Assembly (NCBI RefSeq): GCF_000733775.1
Contig: NZ_JPOE01000002.1
Location: forward strand, 1,426,001-1,490,000
Direction of reading: 5' to 3'
From: Thiomonas sp. FB-Cd
GTDB lineage: Bacteria > Pseudomonadota > Gammaproteobacteria > Burkholderiales > Burkholderiaceae_C
DNA: 64,000 nucleotides
This document shows, piece after piece, positions 15,979 through 22,836 of the stretch; the stretch's first letter is position 1; every line of letters starts with the position of its first letter. The notes beneath the pieces are model-generated. The model saw only the letters and a program-made list of their open reading frames with translations, did not search any database and was not told where the DNA came from. The translations under genes were made by a program, and so were the position numbers.

Positions 15979-16081
15979 GCATTAGGTTTTCCTAATGCGT
16001 TCCCAGGCACTCAAATCTGGAAACAGGGGCTCCGGCTCCGGCATCGCCTCCACAGTTGACGCTGCGGGGGCGATGTTTTTT
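15979..16081 (+). ncRNA. Candidate small RNA of the element's control region
   Basis: Starts about eight bases after the -10 box at 15966-15971. It opens with a perfect hairpin (GCATTAGG-TTTT-CCTAATGC, 15979-15998) and ends with a terminator hairpin CATCGCC...GGCGATG followed by five T residues (16043-16081). No plausible ORF with an RBS lies inside. In position, between the regulators and integrase and divergent from the replication operon, it resembles immunity or antisense RNAs of P4-type satellites. That analogy is inference. Confidence 0.5.
16043..16081 (+). terminator. Rho-independent terminator of the candidate small RNA
   Basis: CATCGCC pairs with GGCGATG, extended by GC and GU pairs, followed by TTTTT. 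A further short hairpin (GTGCTG...CAGCAC) lies just beyond. Confidence 0.6.
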
Positions 16082-16103
16082 GTGCTGCTCAAAAGCACAG
16101 CAC

Positions 16104-16387
16104 AACACACTGTATCTAGCGTTGAGGTGCAAAGCAAGACCCCATAGCTAGTTCACATCTTGTGCGCAGTGCATCCATCTAAAACAACAGACAGGCGAAG
16201 AATACAGCGCCAATGCGGAACAACTTTGCACGCGCGGCAAGAAAAGCAAACTATGCCCGAGAGGTGCGCGTTTGCGGCCTGTTTAATGTCGCCATGCAAC
16301 TCGTCAAACGCCATCCTGAACCGGCGAACGGGTCAGCGATTCGCCACTGCGGAGCTGGCAATAAGTGCAGGCAATTTATGCCACGCC
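16104..16387. other. Region between the small RNA and the integrase 3' end
   Basis: About 280 bases. A rightward frame at 16213-16467 (MRNNFARAARKANY...) runs into the integrase gene antisense and has no RBS or family match. I do not call it. Confidence 0.4.
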
Positions 16388-17440
16388 TCACCCCTGAAAG
16401 TATTTGGCGGCCATGCGTTCCGCGACTGATGCCACATGGTCATGCGACAAATGGCTGTATCGCTTGACCATCGCAAGCGTCTTGTGTCCGAGAATCTCCG
16501 CGATTTCGGCCAGACTCGCGCCACTCATTGCGAGATAGGACGCGGCGGTATGTCTGAGGTCGTGCCAGTGAAAATCTGTGATGCCTGCACGCTGCAATGC
16601 GGTCTCCCACGGCGTGCGCAGGTCGATGGGATTCTTCGGATTCTTGGCGGGGAAAATCAGATCGGTGTCGATCCTGCGCACGCGCGCTTGCAGCACGGCG
16701 ATTGCTGGCGCTGCTAAGGGCAGTGCGCGCCGTTCGCCGTTTTTGGTTTTTTGAAGGATCAGCACGCGCCGCTGTAGATCAACCTGCGCCCACGTCGCGC
16801 TCATGATTTCGGCCTGACGTGCGCCGGTGGTCAGGGCCAGGATCACGGCAGGGTAGAGGTCTGCGCTGTTCGATTCCTTGCAGGCGGCCAGCAGCGCCTC
16901 GCGTTCGGTGTCGCTGAGATAGCGCACGCGCCCGCCGGGTAACTTCGGCTTGCTCACGCGCTTCATGGGGGAGACCTCGATCAGCTCCCACTCACGCTCA
17001 CACAGCGCCAGCACGCGGGACAGGGCCTGCCTGTATTGGCCAAGCGTTGCCGCGCTGCGCGGCTTGTGGGTGCGCTCGCTGGGCGTCGATGCCAAGGTGT
17101 GCATGGCCTCGTTGATGCGCGCCGGGGTCACATCTGCGAGCGTGTATGCACCCAGCGACTGAGACCAAAAATCGAGATAGCGCAGGCGGTCAGCTTTCCC
17201 GTTCATGCTGGGCAGCTTCTCGCGCTTGAAGCGGTCGATCACATCGGCCAAGGTGGTGCGCCGGGCTTCGGTGCCTGCGAAGTGACGGCCCTCACGGATT
17301 GCGGCCTCAGTTTGCTGCGCCCAGCGTCTTGCATCGGTCAACCGCTCGAATGTTGCCGTCTGCGCAGGCTTGCCCTTCAAGCGAACCTTCACCCGGTAAG
17401 TGGTGCCTTGTTCGTTTTCGCGCTTCTCGATGCTCGCCAT
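16388..17440 (-). CDS. Tyrosine recombinase (site-specific integrase)
   Basis: 350 residues, start supported by AAGGCGG before ATG. It has an N-terminal arm-binding region, a SAM-like core-binding domain (TLADVIDRFKRE...NEAMHTLA) and a catalytic domain with TTGARQAEIM (catalytic Arg), HDLRHTAASYL (His-x-x-Arg), GHKTLAMVKRYSHLS (late His/Trp position and nucleophilic Tyr). All key residues are visible. The gene ends pointing into the element and begins about 320 bases from the tRNA-Asn, the usual arrangement for an integrase that uses this tRNA's 3' end as attB. Confidence 0.95.
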   Translation of the reverse strand: MASIEKRENEQGTTYRVKVRLKGKPAQTATFERLTDARRWAQQTEAAIREGRHFAGTEARRTTLADVIDRFKREKLPSMNGKADRLRYLDFWSQSLGAYTLADVTPARINEAMHTLASTPSERTHKPRSAATLGQYRQALSRVLALCEREWELIEVSPMKRVSKPKLPGGRVRYLSDTEREALLAACKESNSADLYPAVILALTTGARQAEIMSATWAQVDLQRRVLILQKTKNGERRALPLAAPAIAVLQARVRRIDTDLIFPAKNPKNPIDLRTPWETALQRAGITDFHWHDLRHTAASYLAMSGASLAEIAEILGHKTLAMVKRYSHLSHDHVASVAERMAAKYFQG

Positions 17441-17691
17441 GATTACCGCCTTGTGTTGCTGTGGTTCACAGCGTACAAAAGGACGCGATAAAAGGCAACA
17501 TCTAATAGTCTATCCGTTGCTCTGCACGATAAATCACAATAAAAACAACGTCTTGCTGTCCGCTACTTTTGATGCGGGACACTACGGGGGCAGTTGCTCG
17601 GAAAAATGGGGCAGTGGCAGGCGGAAAAAAGCCGGGATCAGGTCTTCACCCTCCCGGCTCTTGTGCTGCGCTTTGTTGCGTGCTTTTGTCT

Positions 17692-17714
17692 CTGAGTGCC
17701 CCGCCAGTGTCCCA
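17692..17714 (+). repeat. Subterminal direct repeat, possible integrase arm site (right)
   Basis: Matches 9458-9480 at 21 of 23 positions, in the same orientation, 48 bases from the att repeat. Confidence 0.5.
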
Positions 17715-17724
17715 GAAAGCACAA

Positions 17725-17746
17725 AGCCCACCGGTAAAAGTGGGCT
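17725..17746 (-). terminator. Hairpin downstream of tRNA-Asn
   Basis: On the minus strand AGCCCAC-N8-GTGGGCT is followed by TTGTGCTTTC. It lies 17 bases beyond the tRNA 3' end and is probably its terminator, supplied by the integrated element. Confidence 0.55.
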
Positions 17747-17761
17747 AAGTGGTTGAATCTA

Positions 17762-17808
17762 TTGGCTCCCCGACCTGGGCTCGAACCAGGGACCTGCGGA
17801 TTAACAGT
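17762..17808 (-). repeat. att repeat overlapping the functional tRNA-Asn
   Basis: The 47-bp core shared with 9299-9345. It includes the encoded CCA and stops just past the anticodon. Confidence 0.92.
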
Positions 17809-17838
17809 CCGTCGCTCTACCGACTGAGCTATCGGGGA
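17763..17838 (-). tRNA. tRNA-Asn (anticodon GTT)
   Basis: 76 bases with encoded CCA. The acceptor stem TCCCCGA pairs with TCGGGGA, the D arm AGCTCAGTCGGTAGAGC is normal, the anticodon loop is CTGTTAA (GTT, Asn), and the T arm GGTTCGAGCC is normal. The gene is intact and is the integration target of the element to its left, the 3' half having been restored by the element's att site. Confidence 0.97.
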
Positions 17839-17848
17839 ATAGCCTGTC

Positions 17849-17878
17849 AGTATATCCTTGTTTTTTCATCTCGCGCAA
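17849..17878 (-). promoter_or_regulatory. tRNA-Asn promoter
   Basis: On the minus strand TTGCGC (17873-17878), an 18-base spacer and TATACT (17849-17854), ten bases before the mature 5' end. Confidence 0.6.
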
Positions 17879-18034
17879 GCACTCCGAGGCGATTCGCGTC
17901 TTAAGGAGGCGTTAGGCGCCGACTCTGAAAGCTGCTGCCAATTCATAAAGTGTGGCACGACCTCGAAAACGGCGGAGCAACACCAACGTCTCACCCAGCG
18001 CGCACCGCAGTGCACAAAAAGCCTTCCCAAAGTA

Positions 18035-18056
18035 GAATTAGGGTATTCCCTAATTC
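18035..18056. promoter_or_regulatory. Palindrome GAATTAGGG-TATT-CCCTAATTC
   Basis: Perfect 9-bp arms around 4 bases, 26 bases before the ATG of the small gene at 18083. Same spacing and core as the element before the DUF3563 gene at 4966. Likely operator. Confidence 0.65.
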
Positions 18057-18082
18057 CGAAGGGACAAACTTAGCGCTCCATC

Positions 18083-18235
18083 ATGAACATCCTAAAAGTC
18101 CTTCTGAACTACATTTTCGGCAGCCGTAATGACGATTCGGAGGAAGTCAAACGCCTCGCGGTGCGCGCAACGAGCCTCTCCGAATTGGAGCGCATGCTCC
18201 AAGACTGGGAGCGGCGCGCCGTGCGGCCTCTCTGA
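18083..18235 (+). CDS. 50-residue DUF3563-like protein
   Basis: MNILKVLLNYIFGSRN is followed by DDSEEVKRLAVRATSLSELE and RMLQDWERR. The LA-x5-S-x-x-ELERML pattern parallels the DUF3563 YLAQSVDTADLERRM segment of the gene at 4966, and both genes share an upstream palindrome. It is a stand-alone gene with its own terminator, immediately beyond the tRNA that received the integrative elements. Function unknown. Small size, start and operator make it a credible gene although it is short. Confidence 0.6.
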   Translation: MNILKVLLNYIFGSRNDDSEEVKRLAVRATSLSELERMLQDWERRAVRPL

Positions 18236-18606
18236 AACCAGGGGGTTTCTCCCCCTATCAAACGGCTGGTTCGCTTCGCCGCAGCCGCAACGAGGCTCCA
18301 TGCCCAAAGCGTGGGGCCGTTTTTTTGCCCTATACACGGGTGAGCATTGCGCATTCACACGCCCTGACTGTGAGTGCGACCTCGACCCTCAAGGGCATTG
18401 CGCTTGTTGCGCAGTTTGGAATGGGCGCGGCGTCGTCCGACGCACTGCCCCGAAATGGCACACACCCTCCTTCCAGCCCAGCTGCGAGGCCAGCCCGAAT
18501 CAAGCTAAGCTTGACCTACGCCTGCTCAGCTGGACTGGGTGTGCAAGCGACGCCTCGGCATAATTAGGGGCTTGCTCCACTTTGCTCTACCGGCAATCCA
18601 TCGGCT
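18236..18606. other. Intergenic region before the sigma-factor operon
   Basis: Contains the terminator at 18294-18326 and, near 18558, a CATAAT -10-like box that could start the sigma operon about 40 bases before its GTG. No supported gene between. Confidence 0.5.
18294..18326 (+). terminator. Rho-independent terminator
   Basis: GGCTCCATGC pairs with GCGTGGGGCC (three GU pairs) and is followed by G and seven T residues. It terminates the small gene at 18083. Confidence 0.7.
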
Positions 18607-19182
18607 GTGGCCACAGAAAAAGAACTTTCGGATTTTTTGCGCAGCGTCGAAAAGCGTGCATTCAAGCGCGCGCAATTCGCAACCCAAAGCACAGATGCGG
18701 CTCTGGACGTGGTGCAGGACTCCATGATCCGTCTTGCCGAGAAGTATGCGGACCATGACCCCGCCGAGTGGCCCATGCTGTTCCAGCGTATCCTGACCAA
18801 CGCCCTCCTCGATTGGCACCGCAGACACAAGGTGCGCTCGACGTGGATGAGCAATCTTTCGGACTTCCAGAGCAGCGCAGAAGGCGACGACTTTGATCTG
18901 CTGGAAACGCTGGCACTTGAGGCGGGCTCGGAGCATCTCGAAGGCCCTGATCAGCAGATGGAGCGGTCCCAGACCTTGGCCATTCTCGATGTCGAAATCC
19001 AGAAACTTCCTGATCGTCAACGCGAAGCTTTCCTCATGCGTTATTGGGAAGGGCTGGACGTTGCTGAGACAGCGGCGGCGATGGAGTGTTCAGAAGGTAG
19101 TGTAAAAACGCATTGTTCCCGCGCTACGCACGCTCTAGCCAAGGCGCTTAAGGCACAGGGTTTTGATCATGAACACAGATAA
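18607..19182 (+). CDS. ECF-type RNA polymerase sigma factor
   Basis: 191 residues. Region 2 spans about 20-75 (TDAALDVVQDSMIRLAEKYA...ILTNALLDWHRRHK) and region 4 about 130-180 (IQKLPDRQREAFLMRYWEGLDVAETAAAMECSEGSVKTHCSRA), a standard sigma-70 family HTH. It starts at GTG, and no strong ribosome site is visible, so the start is moderately sure. It overlaps the DUF3619 gene by 14 bases. The operon order sigma, DUF3619, DUF3106, RDD is typical of Burkholderiales. It is usually called an RpoE-like factor, but its regulon is unknown. Confidence 0.9.
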   Translation: MATEKELSDFLRSVEKRAFKRAQFATQSTDAALDVVQDSMIRLAEKYADHDPAEWPMLFQRILTNALLDWHRRHKVRSTWMSNLSDFQSSAEGDDFDLLETLALEAGSEHLEGPDQQMERSQTLAILDVEIQKLPDRQREAFLMRYWEGLDVAETAAAMECSEGSVKTHCSRATHALAKALKAQGFDHEHR

Positions 19183-19600
19183 CAACAAACTGAGATTAAG
19201 GGCGGCGGAGGCGCGTTTCGGCTATCAAGTCGCAGCGCGCTTGACTGAAGACACCGAGCATTTGCCCGACGAGGTGGTACAGCGGCTCAAAGGCATTCGG
19301 CATATGGTGGTGGACCGCCAGCGCGCGCGGCGCCAAGCCTTGGCGCGTTCGCCGGTGCTGATCCATGGGCATACCGCCACCCTTGGAGGGCCCGGGGAGT
19401 CTTCGTCCTGGCGGCTGCGTCTGGGACTGCTGCTTGCCATTCCGACGTTACTGTTTGGCTTGTATGCGCTGCAGCATTACCAGCAAGAACGCTTCGTGCG
19501 GAAGATCGCCGACATCGACACCGCACTGCTTCTCGACAATCTGCCCCCGCAGGCCTACGTCGACCCGGGGTTTACCAACTACCTGCAGCAGGGCGGCTGA
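19169..19600 (+). CDS. DUF3619 membrane protein, candidate anti-sigma factor
   Basis: 143 residues. The cytoplasmic N-terminal part has basic helices (EEVVQRLKGIRH-like, residues about 30-60). One membrane span (LRLGLLLAIPTLLFGLYAL, about 84-102) is followed by a short periplasmic tail ending in LPPQAYVDPGFTNYLQQGG, typical of DUF3619. The ATG is chosen inside the sigma gene because it removes an unlikely TTG-initiated extension. Location after an ECF sigma gene and the topology suit an anti-sigma protein. That function is inferred. Confidence 0.85.
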   Translation: MNTDNNKLRLRAAEARFGYQVAARLTEDTEHLPDEVVQRLKGIRHMVVDRQRARRQALARSPVLIHGHTATLGGPGESSSWRLRLGLLLAIPTLLFGLYALQHYQQERFVRKIADIDTALLLDNLPPQAYVDPGFTNYLQQGG

Positions 19601-20286
19601 TGACGACGCTACGCGGTCGCCGCTCAAGTTCGGTCTCGTTCATCCTGCGCTTGCTGTTCGCCACAATCTTGCTCGCCATGGCATCCACGCGCGTGGATGC
19701 CACCGAGCCCACGCATTCGCTGCCTTCCTGGGAGCAACTCAGTCCCATGCAGAAGGAGGCATTGGGTCCGCTACAGGCTGAGTGGCCGCATTTCGATGCG
19801 GACAGGAAACGCAAATGGCTCAACATCGCCTCACGCTATCCAGCCATGAGCGTGCCGCAACGCGCGACCTTGCATCACCGCATGGCCGAATGGGTACAGA
19901 TGACTCCGCAGCAGCGCCGCCTCGCCCGGGAGAATTTTCTGGCAACCGGCAAGGCCCCGCTCGACACGCGAAAAAAAGCCTGGGAGCGCTACCAAAAGCT
20001 CCCAGAAGCTCGCAAGCACGAACTGGCACGCGAGGCCAAGAGTCCGCCCCACGCGCCAGGCCATGTCGGACGCTACGAATCCGAGCAGCGCCTGAAGCGG
20101 CCTGCTGCGCCGCTTCACTCTGCGCCTGCGGGCTCGCCCCAAGCCGGCAAAGCCTTGCCCAACGTGACCGTGCCAGCTCCTTTGACCGCGAAACCTGCTG
20201 TGGCGCCTCGCCTGGCATCGGCGGCCTCTCGCCAGGGCGTTGCCCCTGCGCCAGCCGCCGCTGCGTCGGCCAGCGTCCATCCCTGA
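19600..20286 (+). CDS. DUF3106 exported protein
   Basis: 228 residues, start overlapping the previous stop (ATGA). A signal peptide at about 12-35 (FILRLLFATILLAMASTRVDA) is followed by the DUF3106 core with repeated W-x-x-L-SPMQ and MTPQQRRLARENF motifs, and a Pro/Ala-rich low-complexity C-terminus. Periplasmic. It may be a sensor or partner for the DUF3619 protein in controlling the sigma factor, inferred from consistent gene order only. Confidence 0.88.
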   Translation: MTTLRGRRSSSVSFILRLLFATILLAMASTRVDATEPTHSLPSWEQLSPMQKEALGPLQAEWPHFDADRKRKWLNIASRYPAMSVPQRATLHHRMAEWVQMTPQQRRLARENFLATGKAPLDTRKKAWERYQKLPEARKHELAREAKSPPHAPGHVGRYESEQRLKRPAAPLHSAPAGSPQAGKALPNVTVPAPLTAKPAVAPRLASAASRQGVAPAPAAAASASVHP

Positions 20287-20338
20287 GCCGTTGCCTTGGC
20301 GCCAGACTTTCGATGAGGCGCCGCGCGCTGCACCGGCC

Positions 20339-20821
20339 ATGACGATACAGGCACCCACCTTGTTTCGCAGACTGGCGGCGCTGCTCTATGAGTCCGTCGT
20401 GCTGTTCGGTGTGCTGTGGGTGGCGGCCCTGATCTATGGGCTGCTCGTTGACCAGCGCAGTGGCATCATGGACCGGCATGGTCTGCAAGCGTCTGCCTTC
20501 CTCGCCTTGGCCGCGTATTTCATCGGCTTCTGGACAATCGGGGGGCAAACCGTCGCGATGCGCGCGTGGCGCCTGCGCGTTGTCGACGCAAACGGCTTGC
20601 CCCTTTCGCTGTGGCGCGCCGTGTTGCGCTTCGCGCTCGGGTGGCTTTGGGTGCTGCCCCCTCTTGCCGTCGCGTGGGCGCTGGGGTTGGAGCACGCGGC
20701 GGCGCTCCTGATGCTTGTCGCATGGATCGCGCTGTGGGCGACAGCCTCGCAGCTGCGCGCTGATCGGCAGTTCTGGCATGACGTGTGGGCAGGCACGCGG
20801 TTGATTGACACGCTAGCCTGA
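20339..20821 (+). CDS. RDD family membrane protein
   Basis: 160 residues with four hydrophobic segments and the family motifs FRRLAALLYE (the R before the first helix) and QTVAMRAWRLRVVDANG. The ATG at 20339 is used, since the extension to 20240 overlaps DUF3106 and lacks membrane character. The last gene of the sigma operon. RDD proteins have no agreed function, and some are implicated in ion exchange. Confidence 0.85.
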   Translation: MTIQAPTLFRRLAALLYESVVLFGVLWVAALIYGLLVDQRSGIMDRHGLQASAFLALAAYFIGFWTIGGQTVAMRAWRLRVVDANGLPLSLWRAVLRFALGWLWVLPPLAVAWALGLEHAAALLMLVAWIALWATASQLRADRQFWHDVWAGTRLIDTLA

Positions 20822-20893
20822 TCTTCCCCCGCGCGACCGATGACGCCTCCGCAGCGTCATCCTCCTGTCACAAGCTGGCGCTGCAATGACACT

Positions 20894-21826
20894 ATGCAGA
20901 CCAGCGGACTCACCAGCTCAGCCCCTCACGCCGCCCTCCTCGCTCAGGCGCTGGCGCCACCAAGCGAGCATGACGCGGTCGATGATGTCCACGCGCCACA
21001 CCAGTTCCGGACCTTGTGGCTCTCGGATATCCACCTCGGCACGCGGGACTGCAAAGCGAAAGCTCTGCTGGAGCTCTTGCGTCATTGCCACGCGGGAACC
21101 ATCTATCTGGTGGGGGACATCATTGACGGCTGGCAGTTGCGAAAGGGCTGGTATTGGCCACAGGCGCACAACGACGTGGTGCAAAAGCTCTTGCGCAAGA
21201 CACGCAAAGGTTGCCGGGTCGTGTTCATCCCTGGCAATCACGACGAATTTGCCCGCCACTACTCGGGGCTGCACTTCGGTGGTGTGGAGGTGCAATCCGA
21301 CGCTGTGCACGTCACCGCGGACGGGACCCGGCTTTGGATCGTGCATGGCGATTGGTTCGACGGCGTGGTGATGCACGCAAAGTGGCTGGCCCACCTGGGC
21401 GACGCCCTGTACGTGTTCACCCTCAAGCTCAACCGCTGGCTCAACCATGTGCGCCATCGCATGGGGTTTTCCTATTGGTCACTGTCGCAGTACCTCAAAG
21501 GCAAGGTGAAAAACGCCGTGCGCTTCATCTCCAGCTTCGAGCAACTGCTGGCTGAGGAAGCGGCCCGGCGCGGATGCGAGGGCGTGGTGTGCGGGCATAT
21601 CCACCGCGCCGAGCTGCGCCGCATCGGTCGCACCATCTATGCCAATTGCGGAGATTGGGTCGAAAGCCTCACGGCCGTGGCCGAGCAAGACGATGGAAAC
21701 CTGCAGTTGCTGATGTGGAAATCGGCGACGGCCAGCCCACAGGTGCTGGCCGAACTGCGTCCAGCCAGCACGGTGGCCGCCACTCAAAGCGCAGCCATGG
21801 AGGGCACTGTGTCATGCGCATCCTGA
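20894..21826 (+). CDS. LpxH-like metallophosphoesterase
   Basis: 310 residues. The calcineurin-like metallophosphatase core has LWLSDIHLGTRD, YLVGDIIDGW, FIPGNHDEFA and VCGHIHRAELR, all metal-ligand motifs intact. WIVHGDWFDGV and the long insert with GFSYWSLSQYLKGKVKNAV identify the branch often annotated as UDP-2,3-diacylglucosamine diphosphatase-like. It precedes and overlaps a glycosyltransferase gene by 13 bases and the diacylglycerol kinase follows, suggesting a glycolipid or phospholipid pathway rather than lipid A itself. Confidence 0.87.
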   Translation: MQTSGLTSSAPHAALLAQALAPPSEHDAVDDVHAPHQFRTLWLSDIHLGTRDCKAKALLELLRHCHAGTIYLVGDIIDGWQLRKGWYWPQAHNDVVQKLLRKTRKGCRVVFIPGNHDEFARHYSGLHFGGVEVQSDAVHVTADGTRLWIVHGDWFDGVVMHAKWLAHLGDALYVFTLKLNRWLNHVRHRMGFSYWSLSQYLKGKVKNAVRFISSFEQLLAEEAARRGCEGVVCGHIHRAELRRIGRTIYANCGDWVESLTAVAEQDDGNLQLLMWKSATASPQVLAELRPASTVAATQSAAMEGTVSCAS

Positions 21827-22836
21827 TCGTGACAGACGCGTGGAGCCCACAGGTCAATGGTGTGGTGCGCACGCTCAAAACCACCATTGAGCAGCTTCGC
21901 GCGCAAGGCGAAGAGGTCGCGGTCATTGAACCCAGTCTGTTTCGCACGGTGTCGTGTCCGACCTACCCGGAAATCCGCTTGAGCTGGCGTCCCTACCGCA
22001 GTTTGATCCAGCGCCTTACCGCGTTCAGCCCGGACGTTGTGCATATTGCCACTGAAGGCCCGTTGGGCTTGGCCGCGCGGCGCGCTGCGCTGAGGCTCGA
22101 CATTCCCCTGACGACGGCCTATCACACCCGGTTTCCGGAATACGTCAAGGCACGCTTCGCCATTCCTCTCGCCTGGACCTATGCCTACTTGCGCTGGTTT
22201 CACAACGCCGCGAGCGTCACGCTTGTGCCAACGCTCGTCGTTCGCAGTGACCTGACCGCGCGCGGATTGTCACGCCTGGCGATCTGGTCGCGAGGCGTGG
22301 ACGCGCACGTGTTCTACCCACGCGCTGGCCAGCGCCTGGAAGGCGACCCGCCCGTTTTCCTATACGTGGGCCGCGTGGCTGTCGAGAAGAACATCGATGC
22401 CTTTCTCGAGCTCGATCTGCCTGGCACCAAATGGGTCGTCGGTGAAGGCCCGGAGCTCCCGCGCATTCAGCGCCAGTATCCGGACGTGCGCTTTCTTGGC
22501 GTGCTCACGCAGGACAAGCTTGCCGAGGTGTATTCGGGGGCCGACGTCTTCGTCTTCCCCAGCCGCACGGATACGTTCGGTCTGGTGCTGATTGAGGCAC
22601 TGGCGTGCGGCTGTCCGGTCGCTGCGTATCCGGTCACCGGCCCCGTGGACGTGATCGGCGATGCCCCGGCCGGGGTCCTCGATGAAGACCTGCGCGCCGC
22701 CTGCCTGCGCGCGCTGCGCATCCCTCGCCAGAACGCCGTGGCCCATGCCCGACAGTTCACGTGGCAGCGCGCCACCAGCCAGTTCATCCAACATCTGCGA
22801 CGTGCCGCGGATCGCCCCAACCCGCAACCCGATTGA
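21814..22836 (+). CDS. GT4-family glycosyltransferase
   Basis: 340 residues. GT-B fold: VTDAWSPQVNGVVRTLKTT at the N-terminus, VVHIATEGPLG, YHTRFPEYV, and the donor-binding half with FLYVGRVAVEKNIDAFL, ADVFVFPSRTDTFGLVLIEALACGCPVAAYPV. This resembles the MgtA/MgtC-like transferases that mannosylate or glucuronosylate diacylglycerol. Overlap with the phosphoesterase and with dgkA supports a glyco- or phospholipid role. The exact sugar is unknown. Confidence 0.88.
   Translation: MRILIVTDAWSPQVNGVVRTLKTTIEQLRAQGEEVAVIEPSLFRTVSCPTYPEIRLSWRPYRSLIQRLTAFSPDVVHIATEGPLGLAARRAALRLDIPLTTAYHTRFPEYVKARFAIPLAWTYAYLRWFHNAASVTLVPTLVVRSDLTARGLSRLAIWSRGVDAHVFYPRAGQRLEGDPPVFLYVGRVAVEKNIDAFLELDLPGTKWVVGEGPELPRIQRQYPDVRFLGVLTQDKLAEVYSGADVFVFPSRTDTFGLVLIEALACGCPVAAYPVTGPVDVIGDAPAGVLDEDLRAACLRALRIPRQNAVAHARQFTWQRATSQFIQHLRRAADRPNPQPD

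Larger units (their letters stand above)
17441..17762. other. Integrase promoter and attachment-proximal region
   Basis: About 320 non-coding bases, AT-rich near 17500-17570. It holds the integrase promoter, the second copy of the subterminal repeat and the hairpin downstream of tRNA-Asn. Confidence 0.5.
9299..17808. mobile_element. Satellite-like integrative element at tRNA-Asn
   Basis: An 8.5-kb unit between 47-bp direct repeats of the tRNA-Asn 3' end (9299-9345 and 17762-17808). The integrase gene is adjacent to the intact tRNA, as usual for tRNA-targeting elements. Apart from the acyltransferase all recognisable genes run towards the left, from the putative regulators through primase to RuvC, in an overlapping operon. 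There is no capsid, portal, terminase or conjugation gene, so it resembles phage satellites or small replicating islands rather than a prophage. It probably depends on a helper phage or conjugative element for transfer. Confidence 0.8.

Noticed and set aside
16160..16467. Rightward frames between the small RNA and the integrase
   Set aside because: They run antisense into the integrase gene, lack an RBS and have no similarity to known small proteins. Left uncalled.
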